DNA from: an uncultured Pelolinea sp.
GTDB lineage: Bacteria > Chloroflexota > Anaerolineae > Anaerolineales > Anaerolineaceae
Assembly: GCA_937902055.1 (NCBI GenBank)
Contig: CALGUJ010000006.1
Location: forward strand, 1 to 5,896
Direction of reading: 5' to 3'
DNA length: 5,896 nucleotides
The notes beneath the pieces were generated by a model. That model was not told the DNA's origin. It made no database searches and worked only from the letters and a program-made list of their open reading frames with translations. The position numbers and the translations under genes were made by a program. Shown here in pieces: positions 1 through 5,452 of this stretch (the first letter of the stretch is position 1; every line of letters starts with the position of its first letter).

Positions 1-212
1 CCCAGGGCGATATCCAGCGAGATGGAGCCGGTGGGGATGGCGGCCACTTCCAGGTGGCGCGCCTCGCCCAGGCGCACGATGGATCCTTCGCCGTAGCGCT
101 TGGTGATATCGTCCAACGCTCTGCTGAGCACGGCTTTACGCGCTTCGTCGGTTTTGTGGGAAGGCTGCTCGGGAATTTCGGGCTGGGCGGAATTGGCATT
201 TTTTGCGGGCAT
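1..212 (-). CDS. recA: RecA recombinase, N-terminal fragment (cut by window edge)
   Basis: Reverse translation gives the first 70 residues of RecA, the ATP-dependent DNA strand-exchange protein that also activates LexA self-cleavage in the SOS response. The diagnostic segments are ITKRYGEGSIVRLGE (residues 36-50) and AIPTGSISLDIAL (58-70), which lead into the ATPase core. The Walker A motif would follow just outside the window. About 17 residues precede the usual RecA start region, so this protein has a longer, Ser/Pro/Glu-rich N-terminal tail than the E. coli protein. The start is ATG at 212-210, chosen because GGAG (223-220) sits 7 nt upstream and the fragment has no other Met. The gene stands alone after the popT terminator and has its own promoter. 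The family call is secure; the rest of the gene cannot be seen. Confidence 0.95.
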   Translation of the reverse strand, partial: MPAKNANSAQPEIPEQPSHKTDEARKAVLSRALDDITKRYGEGSIVRLGEARHLEVAAIPTGSISLDIAL

Positions 213-265
213 AGGTTTTCTCCGGATTGAATCAGTCAATTATGCAAGAATTCTTTACATATTAT

Positions 266-296
266 ATTATAGCATATATGTTCTAAAAATTGTCAT
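266..296 (-). promoter_or_regulatory. recA promoter with extended -10 and possible LexA half-site
   Basis: On the minus strand TGC-TATAAT forms a perfect extended -10 (TATAAT at 271-266, TG two bases upstream). A second overlapping TATAAT lies at 266-261. The -35 is weak: TGACAA at 295-290, 18 bp away, or ATGACA at 296-291, 19 bp away. Between the hexamers lies GAACATATATGC (283-272). Its first half matches the Gram-positive-type LexA box GAAC-N4-GTTC, but only two of the four bases of the second half match. The promoter call is good; LexA control is only suggested. Confidence 0.6.
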
Positions 297-297
297 T

Positions 298-332
298 AGA
301 AAAAGACTGCCTGAATTTCCAAGCAGTCTTTT
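298..332 (-). terminator. Rho-independent terminator of popT
   Basis: A 10-bp perfect inverted repeat (301-310 with 323-332, arm AAAAGACTGC) encloses a 12-nt loop. On the minus strand the hairpin ends in GCAGTCTTTTTCT, a short U-tract. It starts 27 nt after the popT stop codon and ends right against the recA -35 region, so the two transcription units are tightly packed. Confidence 0.75.
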
Positions 333-358
333 CTGCAATCCTTTTGTGGAAATCCGGA

Positions 359-1234
359 TTAATCAAATAGCGATTCGTGGGGGTGCTTCTCATCCAGTTT
401 GGCCAGCGCGAAGGAAGCCGCCGCGCCCAGCGCGAACATACCTGCGCATACCGCGATGGTCCAGCCGGAAACGCCGCCCGGGATGATGGCGGCGGTGGAG
501 CCGATTACGATGCCGAGGATGAAATGATACATGAAGGCGTAGGCTTTGCGGAACAACCACGAGAAGAACTTGGCCAGCAGCACGATGCACACCACCACGC
601 CGATGATGATGGGAATGAGCACGCCGAAATCAAGCGATTTGATACCGGCGGCCATGGGCTGATAGAGGCCAAGATAGATCAGGAAATTGGACGGGCTCAT
701 GCCGGGCACAACCAGGCCGAGGCCCATCAACAAACCGCTCAACAGCCACAACCAGACGTTGGGCGCAAGGGTGACATTCTGGATAGTCTCCATCCAATGC
801 ATGTAATAGAACGTCCCGACCGCGATCGCCGCCAGCAGGAACCAATGCCAGGTCTTGCGCCCCTGTTTGCCGGAGGTCTTGACGAGGGAAGGGAAGGTTC
901 CCGAAATGAAACCGATGAACAACCAGGTGAACTGGGCGGGATAGTACGTGAAAGCGAAATCCACCACCGCGGAGAATGCCACCACGCCGACCACGCCGCC
1001 AATGCCCACCGGCAGGAAATAACGCACGTTCTCCAAAAACTTGACGCGGATGTTGGCCAGGAAACGCAGCATGGGTTCGTAAATCCCGAACACCACCGCC
1101 AGCACGCCGCCCGAGAGACCGGGAACAATGGCGCCGATGCCGACCAGCGCGCCTTTAACCAACCGCACGATCCAATCCACAACCGGATTCATCGGCGCAG
1201 CCGAATTGGTCATTTGATTTTTATTTTCACTCAT
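359..1234 (-). CDS. popT: DUF368 family polyprenyl-phosphate transporter (PopT type)
   Basis: This is a 291-residue integral membrane protein of the DUF368 family. Members were shown in 2023 to recycle undecaprenyl phosphate across the cytoplasmic membrane (PopT), returning the lipid carrier used for cell-wall and surface-glycan synthesis. Family signatures are visible: GIGAIVPGLSGGVLAVVFG (residues 32-50) followed by IYEP, a second copy GLGLVVPGMSPSNFLIYLG (171-189) followed by LYQP, and a related IIPGGVSGW at 250-258. These fit a duplicated fold with paired Pro-Gly re-entrant segments. Hydrophobic stretches fill most of the chain; the 14-residue N-tail and the His/Glu-rich C-tail are polar. 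The ATG at 1234 has GGAG (1248-1245) 10 nt upstream; Met15 is the alternative start. The length is normal for the family. The gene is a single transcription unit. The family is certain; the exact lipid in this organism is inferred. Confidence 0.93.
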   Translation of the reverse strand: MSENKNQMTNSAAPMNPVVDWIVRLVKGALVGIGAIVPGLSGGVLAVVFGIYEPMLRFLANIRVKFLENVRYFLPVGIGGVVGVVAFSAVVDFAFTYYPAQFTWLFIGFISGTFPSLVKTSGKQGRKTWHWFLLAAIAVGTFYYMHWMETIQNVTLAPNVWLWLLSGLLMGLGLVVPGMSPSNFLIYLGLYQPMAAGIKSLDFGVLIPIIIGVVVCIVLLAKFFSWLFRKAYAFMYHFILGIVIGSTAAIIPGGVSGWTIAVCAGMFALGAAASFALAKLDEKHPHESLFD

Positions 1235-1335
1235 GATTCATTTTCTCCGTGTTTTCAGGCAACAAGATCGATTTTCCCAGCCTGTTGATTTCAAATGCGC
1301 TCGAAAGATGGCAAGATGTGCAAATGATAGCCGGC

Positions 1336-1341
1336 ATTATA
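1336..1341 (-). promoter_or_regulatory. Probable -10 element of the popT promoter
   Basis: A perfect TATAAT on the minus strand lies about 100 nt before the popT start, preceded by a GGGG run. I see no good -35 at 16-18 bp, so it would need an activator or is a weak promoter. Its position in the only gap between the amidohydrolase and popT supports it. Confidence 0.45.
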
Positions 1342-1348
1342 CCCCAAG

Positions 1349-1376
1349 AAAAATAGCGAATACGAATTCTATTTTT
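1349..1376 (-). terminator. Weak terminator-like hairpin after the amidohydrolase gene
   Basis: An 8-bp AT-rich inverted repeat (AAAAATAG at 1349-1356 with CTATTTTT at 1369-1376) has a 12-nt loop and a short U-run on the minus strand. It lies about 20 nt past the amidohydrolase stop. The stem is nearly all A-T, so termination would be leaky. On the plus strand it is about equally U-rich, but no plus-strand gene needs it. Confidence 0.35.
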
Positions 1377-1394
1377 TTAAAACCACGAAAATAC

Positions 1395-3134
1395 TCAAGC
1401 AGGATGGACAATTTTCCCTCCGACCATGGTCATGGCGACGGTTGTGGTGGCAAACAGCTCGCCGATGCGCAGGCGGGAGGGATCTTCATTCCAAACCACC
1501 AGGTCAGCCAGCTTGCCGGGTTCCAGCGAGCCCTTAATATTTTCTTCATGGGCGGCATACGCCGCTTCGATGGTATGGGCGCGCAAGGCTTCCGAGAAGG
1601 TCAGGCATTGATCGGAGCCGATCACGTTTTTGTTGAAGGTCAAGCGGCTCATCCCGCCCGCCATGGTTGCCTGGGGATGATGGAAGGGCACGCTGGGGGC
1701 ATCCGAACCGATGGTCAGGTGCACACCGTTATCGAGCCATTCGCGCGTGACAATGATTCGATCGATCCTATTTTCACCGAAATTATTCGCGTAGCTATCC
1801 CCAGCCACGTAGATGAAATGCGGGTTGGCGCTGGCGATCACGCCGAGGTCGCGCATTCTCTGCGTGGCGGCGCTGGTGGTCAGAACCAGGTGCTCGAGGC
1901 GGTGGCGGGGATCGGAGCGGGGGTTTGCGTTCATGGCGGCTTCGTAGGCATCCAGCGCGAGGTCAGCCGCAGCATCGCCGACACAATGCGTGCAGATCTG
2001 CAATCCGGTATCGTGTAGGGAGCGGACGACCGATTTGAAATTATCCGGATCCCAGGTAGGCATGTCCCAGGAAGTGCCATTATGCGGTTGGTGGCAATAG
2101 GCAGTGGGAACCTGTCCATCGATCAGAAACTTGTAACCCGCCACTCGCGAGAAATCGTCCTGATAATATTCGACCTGGTCGACTTTCTCGATATCTTCCG
2201 GCCATTCCAGCGTTAAAAAAAGCGAGGAGCGCAGGTACAGTTTGCCTTGCTTGGCCAGGTCCTGGTAAGCCTTGAATTGGTCCAACCCGCGCACGTTGTT
2301 ATCCTGGTAGCTGGTGACTCCGCAAGCCGCCATGACCGGCTGGGTGTTCAGGATGGCCTGGGTGAGCGTTTCGTAGGTGATGGGCGGCGCAACACGCCGG
2401 AGCACGTCCATGGCGCGGTGATTATAAAAAATCCCGCTGGGTTCGCCGGACTCATCTTTCTCGATGATGCCTCCGACCGGGTCAGGGGTGGCGGCGGTGA
2501 TCCCGGCCAGTTTGATTGCCGCTGAATTGGCGCAGCCCCAGTGGCCTCCGATGTGCATGACCCAAACCGGATGATTGGGCGCAGCAGCGTCCAGTTCGTA
2601 CCGATTGGGGAACATATTGTCCGTTAATACCAGAAAATATCCCTGGATCCATTCCCCCTGCGGTTTGCTCTTTGCGACTTCAGCGATGGCCGCCTGCAGC
2701 GACGCGACATCTTTAACGTCGGGTGGGAGGAACGGCTGGAAATACAGATAATCCAAACCGATCACACGGAAATGCACGTGCGGATCAATGAACCCGGGCG
2801 AAACGACTTTATTATCCAAATCGATCATTTGCGTTTTTTCGCCAACCAGGGGCGCGAGGTCCCTGTCTGACCCGATTGCCTGGATAAAGCCGTCTTTGAC
2901 CGCCACGGCTTGCGCCTCCGAATTGGCTTTATCGACCGTGAGTACTTTGCCATTCAAAAAAATCGTATCGGCCGCCAATTCCGGCGAAGCGGCCGAGGCG
3001 AACGCTTCGGTTGTTGAAATTGAAGACAGCAATTTGCCCTGGCCACACCCGGCTGCGACACCCAGCAGCCCGATTCCGCCGGCTTTGAGGAATTGACGGC
3101 GTGTCAATTTATCACAGGTCAACTTACGGCTCAT
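1395..3134 (-). CDS. Tat-exported YtcJ-like metal-dependent amidohydrolase (Amidohydro_3), probable lipoprotein
   Basis: This 579-residue protein hydrolyses an amide, formamide or related C-N bond; the substrate is not readable from sequence. The N-terminus carries a perfect twin-arginine motif, TRRQFLK (11-17), then a short hydrophobic run ending in VAAGC, so Cys30 may be lipidated (the box is imperfect at -3). A folded metalloenzyme exported by Tat and anchored outside the membrane fits. Visible parts of the amidohydrolase site are HVH (119-121) in the FIDPHVHF strand, GGHWG with downstream NS (196-204), Lys335 in GYKFLIDG, His383 in CTHCVGDAA, HRLEH (411-415) and Asp478 in TIGSDAP. The order and spacing follow YtcJ/NfdA-like members of PF07969. 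The C-terminal KLADLVVWNEDP strand closes the composite beta-sandwich. The start is supported by GGAGGG (3145-3140), 5 nt upstream. No partner gene adjoins it. The family is secure; lipidation and substrate are open. Confidence 0.9.
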   Translation of the reverse strand: MSRKLTCDKLTRRQFLKAGGIGLLGVAAGCGQGKLLSSISTTEAFASAASPELAADTIFLNGKVLTVDKANSEAQAVAVKDGFIQAIGSDRDLAPLVGEKTQMIDLDNKVVSPGFIDPHVHFRVIGLDYLYFQPFLPPDVKDVASLQAAIAEVAKSKPQGEWIQGYFLVLTDNMFPNRYELDAAAPNHPVWVMHIGGHWGCANSAAIKLAGITAATPDPVGGIIEKDESGEPSGIFYNHRAMDVLRRVAPPITYETLTQAILNTQPVMAACGVTSYQDNNVRGLDQFKAYQDLAKQGKLYLRSSLFLTLEWPEDIEKVDQVEYYQDDFSRVAGYKFLIDGQVPTAYCHQPHNGTSWDMPTWDPDNFKSVVRSLHDTGLQICTHCVGDAAADLALDAYEAAMNANPRSDPRHRLEHLVLTTSAATQRMRDLGVIASANPHFIYVAGDSYANNFGENRIDRIIVTREWLDNGVHLTIGSDAPSVPFHHPQATMAGGMSRLTFNKNVIGSDQCLTFSEALRAHTIEAAYAAHEENIKGSLEPGKLADLVVWNEDPSRLRIGELFATTTVAMTMVGGKIVHPA

Positions 3135-3152
3135 CTCAACCCTCCAAGATTC

Positions 3153-3167
3153 TTATATTTATTATAC
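3153..3167 (-). promoter_or_regulatory. PerR-box-like sequence over the amidohydrolase -10
   Basis: The minus strand reads GTATAATAAATATAA, matching 12 of the 14 fixed positions of the Bacillus PerR box TTATAAT-N-ATTATAA. It includes the -10 hexamer, so a bound repressor would block polymerase. Part of the match is unavoidable because TATAAT is itself half of the box. PerR control of this gene is only a suggestion. Confidence 0.3.
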
Positions 3168-3189
3168 GAAAAGGGCTGAGTGGAAACAA
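3161..3189 (-). promoter_or_regulatory. Amidohydrolase promoter
   Basis: TATAAT (3166-3161) and TTGTTT (3189-3184) are separated by 17 bp. The -10 ends 26 nt before the ATG, leaving a short leader of about 20 nt that holds the GGAGGG ribosome site. Confidence 0.6.
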
Positions 3190-3408
3190 TCCTCCTGTTT
3201 GCGGTTTCAGCCGGGAACAGCTAGTGTTTTTTCGGCGTTTTGATGTAGTAAAAATTCCAAAATAAAAACCAACCCGGTACGATTTTGAATTTGCAGGATT
3301 CCTGTACCTGTTCCGATTCGGCTGAATTCACCGATCGCGTATTTTGCCGGGGCAGCCAATCGCTAGACGAAGACTGAGGTTTAAGGAGAGATGATTGGTC
3401 GAAGAAAA
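3168..3408. other. Intergenic gap between peroxiredoxin terminator and amidohydrolase promoter; no supported gene
   Basis: Apart from the amidohydrolase -35 and the sequence just upstream, I can support no gene here. The minus-strand frame ending in TAG at 3223-3221 is open back past 3408. Its end looks coding-like: ESCKFKIVPG, then WFLFWNFYYIKTPKKH. It has no ATG and no ribosome site; the only possible start in the last part is GTG at 3331, giving 36 residues. It could be the remnant of a lost gene. A perfect 11-bp palindrome, CAGGATTCCTG, lies at 3294-3304. No tRNA or strong hairpin is visible. Confidence 0.4.
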
Positions 3409-3440
3409 AGAGACGCCTTCCCGACCGGGAAGGCGTCTCT
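3403..3440 (-). terminator. Strong Rho-independent terminator of the perR-prx operon
   Basis: A 14-bp perfect GC-rich stem (3409-3422 with 3427-3440, arm AGAGACGCCTTCCC) has a 4-nt loop. On the minus strand it is followed by a U-tract (TTTTTCTTC). It begins 12 nt after the peroxiredoxin stop codon. Confidence 0.93.
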
Positions 3441-3452
3441 AGCGATGGAACG

Positions 3453-4172
3453 CTATTTCTTTAGAATTTTCTTGAAGACGGTTTCTTTGTCCAATTTCTT
3501 GGTGCAGAAGAACCAGTCATAGCAATGCATCTCACCGGCCTTGCCTTCCATGCGATCCTTGGCGACGCCGCACGAACCGGCGGTCGGGACAATGACTTCA
3601 TCACCCGGTTGCCAATCGGCGGGCGTGGCGACGGAGAAAGCATCGGCTGTTTGGAGGGCAACAACGACCCGGTACAATTCCTCAAAGTTGCGGCCGAGGC
3701 TGAGCGGATAATAGATCACGGTGCGGATGATGCCGTTGGGGTCGATCACAAAGACGGCGCGGACGGCCTTGGTGTTGCTTTCGCCGGGTTGGATCATGCC
3801 GTATTTGTGCGCAACTTCCATGGTGATATCTTCAATCAACGGGAATTTCACCTCGACATTTTTCATGCCCTTGTATTCGATCTTGTCCTTGATGGTTCTC
3901 AGCCAGGCAATGTGGCTGTATAAACCGTCAACCGACAGACCGACCAATTTTGTATTGGCTTTGGCGAATTTTTCTTCCATGCTCGCAAAGGTCATGAATT
4001 CAGAGGTGCACACGGGGGTGAAATCGGCCGGGTGGCTGAACAGGATCACCCAACTGCCTTTGTAATCGTTGGGGAAATTGATTTCTCCCTGCGTGGTCAC
4101 GGCTTTGAATTCGGGCGCGCGGTCGCCGATGCGCGGCAAAGAAACGACGGTTTTTTCAACTACTGTATCCAT
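3453..4172 (-). CDS. Prx6-type (archaeal-like) thiol peroxiredoxin
   Basis: This 239-residue cytoplasmic peroxidase reduces hydrogen peroxide and organic hydroperoxides with a catalytic cysteine. The active-site loop is HPADFTPVCTSEF (residues 47-59), with peroxidatic Cys55, Thr52 and the Pro residues that shape the pocket. Arg138, in KAVRAVFVID, is a candidate for the pocket arginine. The long C-terminal arm, with GDEVIVP (190-196) and MHCYDWFFC (215-223), is that of the Prx6 subclass known from Aeropyrum and other archaea. Cys217 and Cys223 have the same spacing as the Cys pair of Aeropyrum Tpx, and Cys201 is extra, so a 2-Cys or multi-Cys cycle is likely. The start is supported by AAGGAG (4185-4180), 7 nt upstream. 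It begins 15 nt after perR and should be co-transcribed with it and so relieved from repression by peroxide. The physiological reductant is unknown. Confidence 0.95.
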   Translation of the reverse strand: MDTVVEKTVVSLPRIGDRAPEFKAVTTQGEINFPNDYKGSWVILFSHPADFTPVCTSEFMTFASMEEKFAKANTKLVGLSVDGLYSHIAWLRTIKDKIEYKGMKNVEVKFPLIEDITMEVAHKYGMIQPGESNTKAVRAVFVIDPNGIIRTVIYYPLSLGRNFEELYRVVVALQTADAFSVATPADWQPGDEVIVPTAGSCGVAKDRMEGKAGEMHCYDWFFCTKKLDKETVFKKILKK

Positions 4173-4187
4173 TTTTGTTCTCCTTAT

Positions 4188-4631
4188 TTAATTTTGATTT
4201 TTCGATTTTTTCATTTGGCATTCCGGACAAACGCCGTAGTAAATCAGGCGTGAACCGAGGAAATCGTAGCCGGCTTTCTTTTTGATCTCCTCGTTCATCT
4301 GCATAACGAAATCCGAACTGAAATCGATTATTCGGTGGCATTCCAGGCAGGCCAGATTGATGTGCGGTTTGGTATCCGCGTCGAAATGTACTTTGCCGTC
4401 CCCGGCATCCCCCAACACGTTTACTTTGCCATGTGCAACGAGCACTTCAAGCGTGTTATAAACCGTCGCGAGGGACAGAGAAGGATATTGCGGCTTGATA
4501 CTTTCGTAGATCACCGCCGCGGTCGGATGTTCGTCTGTCTCGGCCAGTTTTTTGCAGATTGCGATCCGTTGGGGTGTGAGCCGCAAACCGCTTTTCTGCA
4601 AGGCATCGATCAATTCAGTGGGATTATTCAT
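4188..4631 (-). CDS. perR: PerR-type peroxide-sensing repressor (Fur family)
   Basis: This 147-residue metalloregulator has a winged helix in the N-terminal half: RLTPQR (17-22) and the recognition helix SLSLATVYNTLEVL (51-64). A dimerisation half follows with structural zinc pairs Cys95/Cys98 and Cys135/Cys138. Aligned by eye with Bacillus subtilis PerR, the regulatory metal ligands map to His35 (His37), Asp84 (Asp85), His90 (His91) and Asp103 (Asp104). Aspartate rather than glutamate at position 84 favours PerR over Fur. The position of His93, one of the oxidised histidines in Bacillus, is Asn92 here. Neighbouring peroxiredoxin and rubrerythrin genes and PerR-like operators upstream support a peroxide regulon and autorepression. 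The ATG at 4631 gives the usual N-terminal length, but no good Shine-Dalgarno precedes it, so translation may be weak. Confidence in the family is very high, in PerR rather than another Fur subtype good. Confidence 0.88.
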   Translation of the reverse strand: MNNPTELIDALQKSGLRLTPQRIAICKKLAETDEHPTAAVIYESIKPQYPSLSLATVYNTLEVLVAHGKVNVLGDAGDGKVHFDADTKPHINLACLECHRIIDFSSDFVMQMNEEIKKKAGYDFLGSRLIYYGVCPECQMKKSKNQN

Positions 4632-4646
4632 TACGGTTTACCAATA

Positions 4647-4678
4647 TTATAATGATTCTATAATTAGAAACATTATAA
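4647..4678 (-). promoter_or_regulatory. Double PerR operator forming a 32-bp dyad
   Basis: Two 15-bp sites lie 2 bp apart. On the plus strand they are TTATAATGATTCTAT (4647-4661) and TTAGAAACATTATAA (4664-4678). Read on the minus strand, each matches 12 of the 14 fixed positions of TTATAAT-N-ATTATAA. Together they form an inverted repeat of two 14-base arms (4647-4660, 4665-4678) with 13 of 14 pairs and a TAAT centre. The upstream site covers the -10; the downstream one lies just after the expected start of transcription. Confidence 0.7.
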
Positions 4679-4700
4679 ATAACGGATGGGGATTTGTCAA
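4672..4700 (-). promoter_or_regulatory. Consensus promoter of the perR-prx operon
   Basis: On the minus strand there is a perfect TTGACA (4700-4695), a spacer of exactly 17 bp and a perfect TATAAT (4677-4672). Transcription should start near 4665, giving a leader of about 34 nt. A promoter this close to consensus suits a gene held down by a repressor, and the -10 lies inside the PerR-like operator. Confidence 0.88.
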
Positions 4701-4722
4701 GTCCCTGAATAGAACCGAAGCG

Positions 4723-4860
4723 CAGAAAAACCACACGCGGGTGAGTGGTTCTGTTATGAATGCTGTCCAGGTTGTTTGCTCCATAACCGGGCTTAAAGGA
4801 AATCCAAGCGGGCGACATACTCTACATGGATTACAGTTTTCAGAACCAGATGTTTTTTTC
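4723..4860. other. Structured intergenic segment, possible small RNA or second terminator
   Basis: Several pairings are visible. TGGTTCTG (4746-4753) pairs perfectly with CAGAACCA (4841-4848). Inside it, CTGT plus CCA (4763-4769) can pair with TGG (4827-4829) plus ACAG (4833-4836). GGTT/AACC (4770-4773, 4785-4788) and a bulged hairpin at 4791-4809 complete the core. On the plus strand the closing stem is followed within 4 nt by a T7 run (4852 on). On the minus strand AACCAC/GTGGTT (4750-4745 with 4734-4729) is followed by TTT, like a terminator. I recognise no known RNA family. Strand and function are unresolved, and chance pairing is possible. Confidence 0.25.
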
Positions 4861-4862
4861 CG

Positions 4863-4899
4863 AAAAAAAAGAGGCAGTCGTGAAAACGACTGCCTCTTT
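4863..4899 (-). terminator. Strong Rho-independent terminator of rubrerythrin
   Basis: A 13-bp perfect stem (4868-4880 with 4887-4899, arm AAAGAGGCAGTCG) has a 6-nt loop that can close one more T-A pair. On the minus strand the stem runs into eight consecutive Ts. It starts 13 nt after the rubrerythrin stop and separates that gene from the perR promoter. Confidence 0.95.
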
Positions 4900-4912
4900 G
4901 CCTGTTTGAACT

Positions 4913-5416
4913 TTAATAAATCTTAAAGAGTTCCTTTTTCGCGTTGCACAGCGGGCAATTATCCGGCGGCTCGCCGACCCCGGTCCAACCGCACACCGGG
5001 CAAACGTACACCTGTTCTCCGGAGGCATCCCGGCCGCTTTCCACGGCTTTTTTGGCCTCCTTGTACATTTCCGCGTGCACCATTTCAGCCTCGCGCGCCC
5101 ATTTGGTGGAACGCACCGCGCCGCGCTCTTCCTGCAGCTCCGCCACGGCGTTATAAGCGGGATACATTTCTTCCACCTCAAAGGTCTCGCCCTCGATACC
5201 GGTTTGCAGGTTGGCTGAAGTTTCACCGAGCTTCTGCATCACCTTGAAGTGGCTGGTGGCATGAACCTGCTCCGCGAAAGCGTTGGCGCGGAAAACACGG
5301 GCCACATTCGGGTATCCGTCCTTTTCAGCCTGATCGGCGAAAATGAGATACTTCATGTGCGCCTGGCTTTCACCGGCAAAGGCAGCTTCGAGATTGGCTT
5401 TGGTCATTTCATGCAT
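4913..5416 (-). CDS. rbr: Rubrerythrin (non-haem diiron peroxidase with C-terminal rubredoxin domain)
   Basis: This 167-residue cytoplasmic protein reduces hydrogen peroxide to water at a diiron site fed with electrons through its own rubredoxin iron; it is typical of anaerobes. The four-helix ferritin-like domain carries the expected ligands: Glu16 (GES), Glu49-x2-His52 (AEQVH), Glu80 and Glu83 before MYP (84-86), and Glu111-x2-His114 (EMVH). The rubredoxin domain has CPVCGW at 139-144 and CPLC at 154-157, the two Cys-x2-Cys knuckles of an Fe(SCys)4 centre. The length is slightly short but normal for the family, and no ligand is missing. The ATG at 5416 is preceded by GGAG (5428-5425) 8 nt upstream; Met4 is too far from that site. 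It is a single-gene unit closed by a strong terminator. A PerR-like sequence over its -10 suggests induction by peroxide together with perR-prx. Confidence 0.97.
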   Translation of the reverse strand: MHEMTKANLEAAFAGESQAHMKYLIFADQAEKDGYPNVARVFRANAFAEQVHATSHFKVMQKLGETSANLQTGIEGETFEVEEMYPAYNAVAELQEERGAVRSTKWAREAEMVHAEMYKEAKKAVESGRDASGEQVYVCPVCGWTGVGEPPDNCPLCNAKKELFKIY

Positions 5417-5452
5417 GGCAATTTCTCCTGATTGAAGATAAATAGGATTGAT

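Noticed and set aside
377..1288. A 303-codon open frame on the plus strand opposite popT, rich in His, Asp, Glu, Gly and Gln.
   Set aside because: It is the antisense shadow of a clear membrane protein gene: composition is the complement of hydrophobic codons, it has no domain, and it runs through the popT start region.
1233..2018. A 261-codon plus-strand frame spanning the popT-amidohydrolase gap.
   Set aside because: It crosses a promoter and a terminator-like hairpin and is mostly antisense to conserved amidohydrolase sequence.
3391..3522. Small plus-strand frame with AAGGAG close to ATG at 3391.
   Set aside because: Spacing is only 2 nt, and the frame is built from the prx terminator and the antisense prx C-terminus.
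4624..4818. A 64-codon minus-strand frame starting inside the rbr-perR gap.
   Set aside because: It reads through the perR promoter, both PerR boxes and the perR start in another frame, and has no ribosome site or family likeness.
4746..4848. 6S RNA, SRP RNA, tmRNA or a known riboswitch in the rbr-perR gap.
   Set aside because: The helices do not follow any of these architectures and none of their conserved sequence blocks is present.
4552..4926. A 124-codon plus-strand frame over the perR promoter and rbr terminator.
   Set aside because: It is composed of antisense perR, operator and terminator sequence; no coding signal.
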